The translations under genes were made by a program, and so were the position numbers. 38,807 nt of DNA from Clostridia bacterium (GTDB lineage Bacteria > Bacillota > Clostridia > Christensenellales > Borkfalkiaceae). This document shows, in pieces, positions 23,488-30,152 of the stretch (the first letter of the stretch is position 1; each line of letters opens with the position of its first letter). Under the pieces are notes generated by a model that was not told the origin of the DNA, made no database searches, and saw nothing but the letters and a program-made list of their open reading frames with translations. The stretch spans positions 1-38,807 of the forward strand of contig CAAGME010000038.1 of NCBI GenBank assembly GCA_900770945.1, read 5' to 3'.

Positions 23488-24046
23488 TGCTTGCCCCTCC
23501 GTATACGTTGTAATAATAGTAAGCCGCTATGTTAAACGTCTTGTAGAAGGCGTTTACTGTTTTAGTCGCGCCCGTTTTGGGACCCGAATAGCCGTCAGTC
23601 ACCGTTTCGCCCGAGATAACCGCGCCCTCGAAGTCCTTGTAACTTTTAAGCGCGTCACCCGCCTTGCCTGCGGCGTAATTAAGGTCAAAGCCGCCCGTCG
23701 AACCTTGCTCTATCGGCACGGCTTTTATTATAGAAGAAGTCGATTTATCGATATATACGGCGACTTTTGAGCCGGAAAACTTTCCGTCGGCATTGGTGTT
23801 GACGACTAAGCCGACGACTTCTTTTTCCCCGTCTTTAAGCGTTGCGACGAGAGAAACGTTGCCGCCCGTAGTCTTTGAGTAGTTAGTGTTCAAATCCTCT
23901 TTCACCCATTCGCCCGCATAGGAATCGGATAAATCGGTAAGGCTCGGCGCAACGTACAAAAGCGCGTTGAAAACCGACAGAAGAAGTCCGCAAACGACTG
24001 CGATTACGGCGAGCGTAACGACGCACTTAAGCGTTTCGTTTTTCAT
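23480..24046 (-). CDS. rnfG: Rnf complex subunit G, covalent FMN protein
   Basis: The 188-residue protein has one N-terminal membrane helix (about 7-32) and an extracytoplasmic FMN-binding domain. TGATKT (158-163) matches the ApbE flavinylation motif, with Thr161 the expected FMN-phosphoester site. The protein passes electrons between RnfB/RnfD and the membrane Fe-S subunits. The start overlaps rnfD by four bases. The apbE gene in the same cluster supplies the flavin transferase. Confidence 0.94.
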   Translation of the reverse strand: MKNETLKCVVTLAVIAVVCGLLLSVFNALLYVAPSLTDLSDSYAGEWVKEDLNTNYSKTTGGNVSLVATLKDGEKEVVGLVVNTNADGKFSGSKVAVYIDKSTSSIIKAVPIEQGSTGGFDLNYAAGKAGDALKSYKDFEGAVISGETVTDGYSGPKTGATKTVNAFYKTFNIAAYYYYNVYGGASNE

Positions 24047-25026
24047 TGATTTTTCGCCTCCTTAATCTTTTTTTCCGTTCCGAAAGGGACAGGCTTTAAA
24101 AATCTGTCGATAAGCGGAACGACGAAGTTAAGAAGCAGTATCGCGTACGACACGACTTCGCTTTCGTTTTTAAATCTCAAAAGGGCTACGACCGCGCCAA
24201 AAAGGGCGAAGTAGATATAGTTGCCGAGCTTGGTGTCCGGCGAAGTGACGTAATCGGTTACCATAAAGACAGCCGCGAAGATAAGCCCGCCCGAGAGCAT
24301 GCTCGGCAAAAAAGCTTTCACGTTCCACGCCGCAAGCGCGGACACAACCCCGCATGTAAGCACGGCGACAAGCGGATATTGCCACTTGATAACGCCGCGA
24401 ATCGAAAGGTAAAGGTAGCCGATAAGTATCGCCGCTTTGCATGTTTCACCGACAGAACCCGCCATTCCCGAGCCTAAGAACATATCTAAAAGGGAAAGTT
24501 CGCTCTCGCCTTTTATCGCGCCGCCAAGAATAGTTGCGCCGGTAGAAACGGACGAAGAGGATATTGCGGGAATCGCCGACGGCAGCCAGCCGGAAAGCAT
24601 AATCGAAGGGAAGCTTATCGCAAGAAAAACTCTGCCCGCGGCGGCGGGGTTGACGAAGTTTTTGCCCGTGCCGCCGAACAGCATTTTTACGACGATTACG
24701 GCGAATATTCCGCCTAAAACCGGCATATACCACTTTACTTGCGAGCCTAAGTTCATGCCAAGGATAAGCCCCGTTACGACGGAAGTTAAGTCGAGTTTTT
24801 TTAGCGATTCGCCTATTTTCTGTTTACCGTAAGTTATGTTCCACACGATTTCCGCCGCTACGGAAGAGAGGACTGCGAGGGCGAGAACGATTGCCGCGCG
24901 GTAGCCGAAAGAAACTATTCCGAAGATTGCGGCGGGCAAAAGCGCGATACATACGTCCGCCATTATGCCTTTCGTCGTTCTCGGGCAACGAATCGAGGGA
25001 GAAGAAGATATTATAAACTTGCTCAT
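24043..25026 (-). CDS. rnfD: Rnf complex subunit D, covalent FMN membrane protein
   Basis: The 327-residue protein has about nine to ten membrane helices. STGATILGG (161-169) carries the flavinylation motif with Thr165 as the FMN site. KNFVNPAAAGRVFL is the conserved RnfD/NqrB segment. It is thought to take part in the ion-translocating path. It begins four bases after rnfC and overlaps rnfG by four bases. Confidence 0.95.
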   Translation of the reverse strand: MSKFIISSSPSIRCPRTTKGIMADVCIALLPAAIFGIVSFGYRAAIVLALAVLSSVAAEIVWNITYGKQKIGESLKKLDLTSVVTGLILGMNLGSQVKWYMPVLGGIFAVIVVKMLFGGTGKNFVNPAAAGRVFLAISFPSIMLSGWLPSAIPAISSSSVSTGATILGGAIKGESELSLLDMFLGSGMAGSVGETCKAAILIGYLYLSIRGVIKWQYPLVAVLTCGVVSALAAWNVKAFLPSMLSGGLIFAAVFMVTDYVTSPDTKLGNYIYFALFGAVVALLRFKNESEVVSYAILLLNFVVPLIDRFLKPVPFGTEKKIKEAKNQ

Positions 25027-25030
25027 ATTT

Positions 25031-26320
25031 TTACCTCTTCATATTTCTTAAATTCGCCTTTGCCACCCTTACGCTGCCGACGATGTCGCGTTTTGCGGGG
25101 CAGACGTAAGCGCACGAGCCGCACTCTATGCAAGCGTTGACAAAATAGTCGTCGGTCTTTTCCCATTCGCCGCGGCAGGAGTACAAGTCAAGGTACATGG
25201 GGCTTAAATGCATGGGGCAAACGGAAGCGCAACGCGCGCAGTTTATGCAAGCGGTCGGCGAAGAAAGGTTTGCGTACTTTTTGCCGAGAGCAAGAAGCCC
25301 CGAGTCGGTTTTTGTCGAGTATCCGACGATACCGGGCAGAGGTTTACCCATCATCGGTCCGCCGGCAATGAGCCGAACCGTCGTTTCTTTAAGTCCGCCT
25401 GCCGCTTCCAAGATTTTTTCGTACGGAGTGCCGACGGTTACGCGGAGGTTGCAAGGCTCGTTCACGCCGTCGCCCGTGACGGTCATAACGCGGTCGTAAA
25501 GGGGCCTTCCTAGGACGGTCGCTTCGTAAATTTTTTCGACCGTCTGAACGTTGACGACGACTACGCCCGTCGTTGCGGGGAGTTTGCCCAAGCCGACTTT
25601 TCTGCCCGTACATGCGTATATAAGTTGTTTTTCGCCGCCTTGCGGGTATTTTGCTTTTAATGGTTTTACTTCAACGCCGTCGTAAGATGAAATTTTTGCG
25701 ATACATTCGGGTTTGTTTTCTTCTATGCCGAAAATTATGCGCTTGACTTTAAGAGCTTGCGCTATTATCTTTGCGCCCTCGACGACTTCGTTTGTAAGCT
25801 CAATCATGACGCGCGCGTCGCAAGTTAAGTACGGCTCGCATTCGGCGCAGTTTATAAGTAGAACGTCCACTTCGTTTTGCGGAGAAAGTTTGACGTGGGT
25901 CGGAAAGCCCGCGCCGCCCAAGCCGACAATGCCGGCTTCCTTTACGCGCGCGATGACCGCCGCGCCGTCAGTAACGTCGATTTTGTCGAGAGTGACTTCT
26001 TCGTAATTAAAGTCGTTGTCGATGACGACGAAGGGCTTAACTCCGCCGACGGTAACAAGATTTGTAACCGCCGACACCGTGCCGGAAACGCCCGAATAGA
26101 TATTCGCGCTGACAAAGCCGTCGGCTTGACCGATAAGTTGACCTTTTTTTACGTAATCGCCTTTTTTGACGAGCGGTCGGGCTGTCTTGCCGATGTGCTG
26201 AGCAAGGCAGACGTACAGCTTGTCCGGCGGCGGGCAAACTGTAACGGGCTTACCCGACGAAAGATTTTTGCGACCGGGAATTTTCACGCCGCGGTCGAAC
26301 GTGCCTGAGTGTAATAGCAA
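25031..26320 (-). CDS. rnfC: Rnf complex subunit C, NADH-binding flavoprotein/Fe-S subunit
   Basis: The 429-residue cytoplasmic protein starts at TTG (26318-26320): GGAGG is eight bases upstream, whereas the nearby ATG at 26323-26325 is too close to it and out of frame. An N-terminal RnfC barrel (LAQHIGKTARPLVKKGDYVKKG) is followed by the NADH/FMN-binding glycine loop GIVGLGGAGFPTHVKL and an SLBB domain. Two 4Fe-4S sites follow, CINCARCASVCP and CIECGSCAYVCP. It exchanges electrons with NAD. It opens the rnf gene set, directly after the HepS-like gene and its 30-base repeats. Confidence 0.95.
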   Translation of the reverse strand: MLLHSGTFDRGVKIPGRKNLSSGKPVTVCPPPDKLYVCLAQHIGKTARPLVKKGDYVKKGQLIGQADGFVSANIYSGVSGTVSAVTNLVTVGGVKPFVVIDNDFNYEEVTLDKIDVTDGAAVIARVKEAGIVGLGGAGFPTHVKLSPQNEVDVLLINCAECEPYLTCDARVMIELTNEVVEGAKIIAQALKVKRIIFGIEENKPECIAKISSYDGVEVKPLKAKYPQGGEKQLIYACTGRKVGLGKLPATTGVVVVNVQTVEKIYEATVLGRPLYDRVMTVTGDGVNEPCNLRVTVGTPYEKILEAAGGLKETTVRLIAGGPMMGKPLPGIVGYSTKTDSGLLALGKKYANLSSPTACINCARCASVCPMHLSPMYLDLYSCRGEWEKTDDYFVNACIECGSCAYVCPAKRDIVGSVRVAKANLRNMKR

Positions 26321-26346
26321 CGCATTTTCCTCCGAAAATTAGTTTT

Positions 26347-26436
26347 TTTATTCATGCTCGGTTTTAGTTGTACCGATTTATTCATGCTCGGTTTTTATTG
26401 TACCGATTTATTCGTGCTCTGTTTTTATTATGCCGA
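26347..26436 (-). repeat. Three tandem 30-base copies spanning the end of the HepS-like gene
   Basis: Units are 26407-26436, 26377-26406 and 26347-26376. The first encodes the last residues GIIKTEHE and the stop TAA. The next two, now downstream of the stop, keep the same frame and would read IGTIKTEHE-stop and IGTTKTEHE-stop. Differences between units are few, and several fall at third codon positions. Confidence 0.85.
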
Positions 26437-26950
26437 ACGGGTTCTTGATGAGGTTAAGGCAAAGCGTGGTTATAATCCCGACAACCGCGCCGGCAAGCGC
26501 GCCCAACGCTATAAAGTACGGGGCGTAAAAAATTACTTCCACAGTCCTCGTGACGAGCGCGAAAACGGCAAGCTGGCTCAAATTATGTATTATCGCCGCC
26601 GCTACGCTCATTGAGGAGTGAGAGAGAAATTCTTCGAGATATTTAAGCATAAAATAACTCGCCGTAACGGATAAAAGTCCGCCTATAAGGCTGTAAACGA
26701 TAGAAATCGGGCTTCCGAACATCGCCGAAACAAGGCACTTGACGATAAGTAAAATCAACGTTTCGGGAAGGGTGAGCCAGACGAGGGAAAGCGTGATGAA
26801 AAGGTTGCCGAGACCTATCCTCGCGCCCGGGATAAGGGGCAGAGGAATAAGGCTTTCAAGCATAAACGAAATGAGCGCGAGCGCGGCAAGCACGCCTAAA
26901 AGGCTAACGCGTTTTGCGGAAAATGCAAGTTTTTTTTCGTGGTGTTTCAT
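26408..26950 (-). CDS. Gx-transporter / heptaprenyl diphosphate synthase component I-like membrane protein
   Basis: The start chosen is ATG 26948-26950 with AAAGGA seven bases upstream, giving 180 residues (MKHHEKKLAF); the in-frame ATG at 26980 lies inside the previous gene. There are about five membrane helices. LGVLAALALISFMLESLIP and PGARIGLGNLFITLSL match the Hpre_diP_synt_I (Gx transporter) family, whose members resemble ECF-type substrate-binding proteins. Such genes are commonly found beside apbE, NusG-domain-II genes and rnf in Clostridia, which hints at uptake of a flavin or quinone-related precursor. That role is inference. The 3' end is tandemly triplicated. Confidence 0.82.
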   Translation of the reverse strand: MKHHEKKLAFSAKRVSLLGVLAALALISFMLESLIPLPLIPGARIGLGNLFITLSLVWLTLPETLILLIVKCLVSAMFGSPISIVYSLIGGLLSVTASYFMLKYLEEFLSHSSMSVAAAIIHNLSQLAVFALVTRTVEVIFYAPYFIALGALAGAVVGIITTLCLNLIKNPFGIIKTEHE

Positions 26951-26960
26951 GTCTAATCCT

Positions 26961-27374
26961 TTACCCGACTGTCGGGTCATAATCTCTTTCGTATCTTAAA
27001 ACGAGCGAATGGGGCGCGCATACGACCCCGCCGGTTTTAAGGTTCATCGCCAAACACTCTTCGCCGTGACAATCGGCTTCCGTGAACTTTGCATTTTGCG
27101 AAGTAAAATCAATTTTTAAGAGGTTTTTTCCGCGCTCGGTTACAACTTCGTACTCGTTATCGCTTTTTTTTGTAACGTAATTTTCGTTGTATTCCGAAAA
27201 GCCGTCGAAGTCGGCTTTCAAGATCACCTCGCCCTTGTAAAGCAATTCGAATCTTTCGCCGCTATCGCCGCGCGAAGTTGTGACAAAAACGCAAGATAGC
27301 ACAAAAAGCACGAGAACGAGCGCGTATATTATAATGTCGTGCGGCTTAAAGTATTTGTATTCGCCCTTTTGCAT
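26961..27374 (-). CDS. NusG domain II-containing protein
   Basis: The 137-residue protein has one membrane helix (about 13-32) and an external domain with ADCHGEECLAMN and VVCAPHSLVLR, the pattern of the clostridial NusG_II family, with paired cysteines. It is unrelated in role to the elongation factor NusG. The function is unknown, but it consistently accompanies apbE and HepS-like genes. AAAGGAG lies eight bases before the ATG. The gene sits 81 bases after apbE and 10 bases before the next start. Confidence 0.8.
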   Translation of the reverse strand: MQKGEYKYFKPHDIIIYALVLVLFVLSCVFVTTSRGDSGERFELLYKGEVILKADFDGFSEYNENYVTKKSDNEYEVVTERGKNLLKIDFTSQNAKFTEADCHGEECLAMNLKTGGVVCAPHSLVLRYERDYDPTVG

Positions 27375-27455
27375 GTTGCGTTCTCCTTTGTAAAATTAAC
27401 AGGAATAATAATAAGATTTTTGTGTTTAAAACTTTTCAATTCTAACTTTTTAAGA

Positions 27456-28589
27456 CTAAAAAGCAACGATAGTGTAGGTTGAATTTGAGGCAAGGAAAAG
27501 TTGAAGAGTCGTATAGATTTTTTTATCTCCGGTTACGATTATATAATCAAGCTCGTTATTCTCTTTTGCAAAATCAATCGCCTTTTTTGCGCCGAGAGCG
27601 ACAAGTGAAGTTGAAAGCGCGTCCGAATCGGCACATTCGCCGCCTATTATCGTCACAGAAAGAATGTCGGTTTCGGCAGGTCTGCCCGTGTGCGGGTCGA
27701 TGATGTGGTGGCAAAAAACACCGCTTTCCGTGGTATAATTTCGCTCGTAAACGCCGGCAGTCGAGACAAACCGATTTTTGATTTTTACGCTGCCGAGGCT
27801 TGCGCGGAGTTTGCTCAACGGGTCGGTTATCTTCAAATTCCAGCTGTTTTGCGAGTTTTCGCCGAGATAAAGACTGCTCGAACCGAAACTCAAATAATAA
27901 CTTTTCAGGTTTTGCTCGTCAAAAATCTTTTTTACGCCGTCGGCGGCAAAACCTTTGATTATACCCGATAAGTCGATGTTCTGTTCGTAAGACTTTTCTT
28001 CCACCGTAACGGGATTACAATCCTTTTTTATCGCAAACTTTTCATCAAGGGAAGATATCGAAACCCGTTCAAAATTTGCAAGGTTTTTAAACGCGGAAAC
28101 ATACTCTTCTTTCGGGAGTTCGAAGCCGCCGTTTTTATTCCGGTTTCTGTCGTAAGCTGTTGAAGGAATATAGGAATCGAGCTTGAAACGAGAGGTAAAG
28201 CCGAACAAATCGCTCGACATTGCGACCGTCGGGTCAAAGTATCCGTTCGTCTTTATATAAGCGGCTTTTGCCTTATTGAGAACGTCGTAGGTTATTTTGT
28301 CAATTTCCGCCTCGTCGCCAAAGCTTGCTCTGTTAAATTTGGAAACATCGCTTTCGGCGTTGTCGGCTGAAATTTTCGATTTCAATTTATCGAGATATTC
28401 GCACGCGTTTTTCCATGCGGCGTTTATTGCCGACAAATTTTCACCCTTAACGACAGCCGTGACGGACGAGCCGAAAAAATCGTCGTAATACTTTTCCGTC
28501 ACCTTTTCGCCCTTACAGCCCGAAGCGGGAAACAAAAGAAGAAAAACGACTAAAACAAGCGAACAGAACTTAAAAATATTCTTTTTCAT
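27456..28589 (-). CDS. apbE: FAD:protein FMN transferase, lipoprotein
   Basis: The true start is ATG 28587-28589 with AAGGAGG just upstream, giving 377 residues; the open frame to 28682 has no ribosome site. The N-terminus MKKNIFKF..FPASGC is a lipoprotein signal (ASGC lipobox). ApbE motifs are visible: SGIIKGFAADGV (FAD binding) and HIIDPHTGRPAE, then GGECADSDALSTSLVALG with the metal-binding Asp/Ser/Thr set. It hydrolyses FAD and attaches FMN to Thr of RnfG and RnfD outside the membrane. It heads the cluster leading to rnf. Confidence 0.93.
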   Translation of the reverse strand: MKKNIFKFCSLVLVVFLLLFPASGCKGEKVTEKYYDDFFGSSVTAVVKGENLSAINAAWKNACEYLDKLKSKISADNAESDVSKFNRASFGDEAEIDKITYDVLNKAKAAYIKTNGYFDPTVAMSSDLFGFTSRFKLDSYIPSTAYDRNRNKNGGFELPKEEYVSAFKNLANFERVSISSLDEKFAIKKDCNPVTVEEKSYEQNIDLSGIIKGFAADGVKKIFDEQNLKSYYLSFGSSSLYLGENSQNSWNLKITDPLSKLRASLGSVKIKNRFVSTAGVYERNYTTESGVFCHHIIDPHTGRPAETDILSVTIIGGECADSDALSTSLVALGAKKAIDFAKENNELDYIIVTGDKKIYTTLQLFLASNSTYTIVAF

Positions 28590-28647
28590 TTTTCCTCCTT
28601 TTGGTTTTTCGTTTACGGCAATACGGTATATCTTTTTTGATATCTCT

Positions 28648-28676
28648 ATTATACACCCTATTGATAATAAATGGAA
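28648..28676 (-). promoter_or_regulatory. Possible promoter of the apbE-rnf cluster
   Basis: A perfect TATAAT (28648-28653, minus strand) lies about 60 bases before the apbE start. The -35 position at a 17-base spacing reads TTCCAT, which is weak, so an activator or a different start is possible. Confidence 0.4.
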
Positions 28677-28852
28677 TTGCAAATATAATGAAAAAGCATT
28701 GCAAAAACAACTTTTTTTCTTTTTGCCCTAAAAAGCTGTTCGATAAGCTTTTTTGCTTCTTTATTGTACCACAGAAGTGCAAATAAAAAAAGCTTTATGC
28801 GTAGATTCGATATGTTTGTTTATATGGACATATGTTGAAACGAGAAATTGAT

Positions 28853-28887
28853 AAAAAAGAACCCCGCCAAGGCGAAGTTCTTTTTTT
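28853..28887. terminator. Bidirectional terminator after the toxin-antitoxin pair
   Basis: AAAAAAGAAC pairs with GTTCTTTTTT around an inner CGCC/GGCG stem, and T runs follow on both strands. On the minus strand it ends the toxin-antitoxin transcript just before the apbE promoter. Confidence 0.8.
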
Positions 28888-28898
28888 GCAGTTGGTTG

Positions 28899-29192
28899 TC
28901 AGATAAACTGAATTGAAAGCTTTCTGTCAAGTGCGGTTGCGATTCTCTGAAGAGTTTTTATAGACGGGTTTGCCGTTCCGCGTTCGAGGCGGCTTATATC
29001 GGCTTGCGATATACCGGTCTTTTCGGAAAGCTCTTTTTGAGTCAATCCTGTTTCGATACGAGCTTTCATGATAGCTTCCATAATGACGAACTCAGGTTCG
29101 AGCGCGTCATACTCTGCTTTAAGTTCAGGGTCTTTGAGTTGCTCTTCTAAAAAATCATTGAAACTTGAAACTTTGTTTTTACTTTTTTCCAT
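28899..29192 (-). CDS. HigA-type antitoxin, XRE-family helix-turn-helix
   Basis: The start chosen is ATG 29190-29192 because GGAGG is seven bases upstream; the ATG at 29198 sits directly against that site. The 97-residue protein has a Cro/C1 helix-turn-helix in TGLTQKELSEKTGISQADIS (about 48-67), followed by RLERGTANPSIKTLQRIA. It should neutralise the toxin encoded just upstream and repress the shared promoter. The gene overlaps the toxin stop. The toxin-first order is typical of HigBA. Confidence 0.88.
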   Translation of the reverse strand: MEKSKNKVSSFNDFLEEQLKDPELKAEYDALEPEFVIMEAIMKARIETGLTQKELSEKTGISQADISRLERGTANPSIKTLQRIATALDRKLSIQFI

Positions 29193-29540
29193 TTTCATCC
29201 CTCCGTAATAAAAAATCTTTTCTATATTTTTTCGCGAGTTCGATTTCTTTCTCGGGCGTTTTTTGAGTCTTTTTTATAAAGCCGTTAGTCAGAACGGCTC
29301 TCTGCCCCACGACAAAGAAGTACAAAACCCTCGATATATTAGTGCCGGCTCTTGCGCGAAGTTCGAATATACCGTCGCCTATCGGCTTTGAATACGGTTC
29401 TCTCAAATCGTACCCCAGATCTTGCAGCATAACAATCGCTCTAAGCATCTTTGCCCGCATAGGTTTGTCTAATCCGAGCAAAACTCTTTTGCCGGTTCCG
29501 TCCCGTCTTCCTTTTGATAAAATATTGCCTCGAAGTGCAT
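29179..29540 (-). pseudogene. HigB/Gp49-type RelE-fold toxin, frameshifted near its start
   Basis: A good ribosome site (AAAGGA) precedes ATG 29538-29540. That frame reads MHFEAIFYQKEDGTEPAKEF and then stops at 29469-29471. The frame that continues reads LLGLDKPMRAKMLRAI and holds the rest of the family pattern: GDGIFELRARAG, ISRVLYFFVVGQ and LTNGFIKKTQKTP, ending at 29179. One extra T in the TTTT run at 29480-29483 would join them as AKEFLLGLDKPMRAK, the expected family sequence. The product would be a ribosome-dependent mRNA interferase of about 120 residues. As written, only the N-terminal peptide or a TTG-started fragment can be made. Confidence 0.82.
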
Positions 29541-29569
29541 GTTTTCTTCCTTTGCTTGTTTACGCTTAT

Positions 29570-29598
29570 ATTATATGCGATAAATCACATATTGTCAA
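29570..29598 (-). promoter_or_regulatory. Consensus promoter of the toxin-antitoxin pair
   Basis: On the minus strand a perfect TTGACA (29593-29598), a 17-base spacer and a perfect TATAAT (29570-29575) lie 30 bases before the toxin start. Confidence 0.85.
29573..29592. promoter_or_regulatory. Operator-like palindrome inside the toxin-antitoxin promoter
   Basis: ATATGCGAT (29573-29581) and ATCACATAT (29584-29592) are inverted copies with one mismatch around an AA centre. They fill the spacer between the -35 and -10 boxes, the usual site for autorepression by a HigA-type antitoxin. Confidence 0.6.
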
Positions 29599-29599
29599 C

Positions 29600-29864
29600 T
29601 ATTTTTGTTAAATAAATAAAAAATCTTTCCGGGAGGTGGTCAGAGGAGAACTTACAAAAGTCGCGCGGGCGCACGCAAGAGCGCGGGTCGTAGAAGTCTT
29701 AAGACTTACACTCATTTTTCAATGAATTTTCAGCAACAACAAGCTAAAATGCTTGATTATATGCGGAAAAATTAGGTTTTTTACTGCCCCAAAAACGACC
29801 CGTTTTTTTGTGTTTTGTATCGTTTTACGCGATAAATGAACTAAAAAAGTAGCAGTTTTACAAC
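29600..29864. other. Intergenic region without a supportable gene
   Basis: Between the toxin-antitoxin promoter and the tRNA terminator there is no gene with a start and ribosome site. A 51-codon open segment on the plus strand (29620-29775) ends in a peptide (SLKTYTHFSMNFQQQQ, KMLDYMRKN) that loosely recalls the C-terminus of a tyrosine recombinase. It has no start codon in its first half and could be a decayed remnant or chance. Confidence 0.35.
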
Positions 29865-29865
29865 G

Positions 29866-29895
29866 AAAAACACTGTTCTAATACATAGAACAGTG
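29866..29895 (-). terminator. Terminator of the tRNA-Gly gene
   Basis: CACTGTTCT (29871-29879) pairs perfectly with 29887-29895 around a seven-base loop, and TTTTT follows on the minus strand. Confidence 0.8.
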
Positions 29896-29921
29896 CCAAA
29901 TCTGCTATTTTTTGCAAAAAA

Positions 29922-29995
29922 TGGAGCGGATGATGGGAGTCGGACCCACCTCTCAAGCTTGGGAAGCTCGCATACTACCGATGTACTACACCCGC
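29922..29995 (-). tRNA. tRNA-Gly(CCC), CCA end encoded
   Basis: All arms fold: acceptor GCGGGTG/CATCCGC, D-stem GTAC/GTAT with loop ATCGGTA, anticodon stem CGAGC/GCTTG with loop TTCCCAA (anticodon CCC), T-stem GTGGG/CCCAT. The discriminator base is T73, and CCA is encoded. The T-loop reads TCCGACT, so position 55 is C where nearly all tRNAs have U (pseudouridine), and position 15 is T instead of a purine. G18 and G19 are present. It has its own promoter and terminator. It probably reads GGG codons, but the T-loop deviation leaves room for a specialised tRNA or a decaying copy. Confidence 0.9.
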
Positions 29996-30013
29996 ATTGA
30001 ATTTTACTTGATT

Positions 30014-30042
30014 ATTATATATTTATATTCCGTTATTGTCAA
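30014..30042 (-). promoter_or_regulatory. Promoter of tRNA-Gly
   Basis: On the minus strand a perfect TTGACA (30037-30042), a 17-base spacer and a perfect TATAAT (30014-30019) lie 18 bases upstream of the tRNA. Confidence 0.8.
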
Positions 30043-30087
30043 GTTTTTTGCCTAAATTTTTAAGAATTTGTGTTTGTTAATATATAG

Positions 30088-30111
30088 CCCCGCCGCAAAA
30101 AAGCGGCGGGG
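30088..30111 (-). terminator. GC-rich hairpin after the unknown lipoprotein gene
   Basis: CCCCGCCGC (30088-30096) pairs perfectly with 30103-30111 around a six-base loop. The bases after it on the minus strand (CTATATATTA) are not a clear T run, so it is a weak terminator or an mRNA-end stabiliser. Confidence 0.5.
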
Positions 30112-30152
30112 TAAACATTATAAAACAGCTTTTAATCGACTTATACGGGGAC

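Noticed and set aside
26961..26977. Inverted repeat ACCCGAC-GTCGGGT as a terminator between the NusG-II and HepS-like genes
   Set aside because: It lies within the last codons of the NusG-II gene, has almost no loop and no T run after it. The next gene starts ten bases later with a good ribosome site, so it is not a convincing terminator.
28590..28682. Longer ApbE start at 28682
   Set aside because: A perfect AAGGAGG and a lipoprotein signal mark the ATG at 28589. The extension crosses the promoter region.
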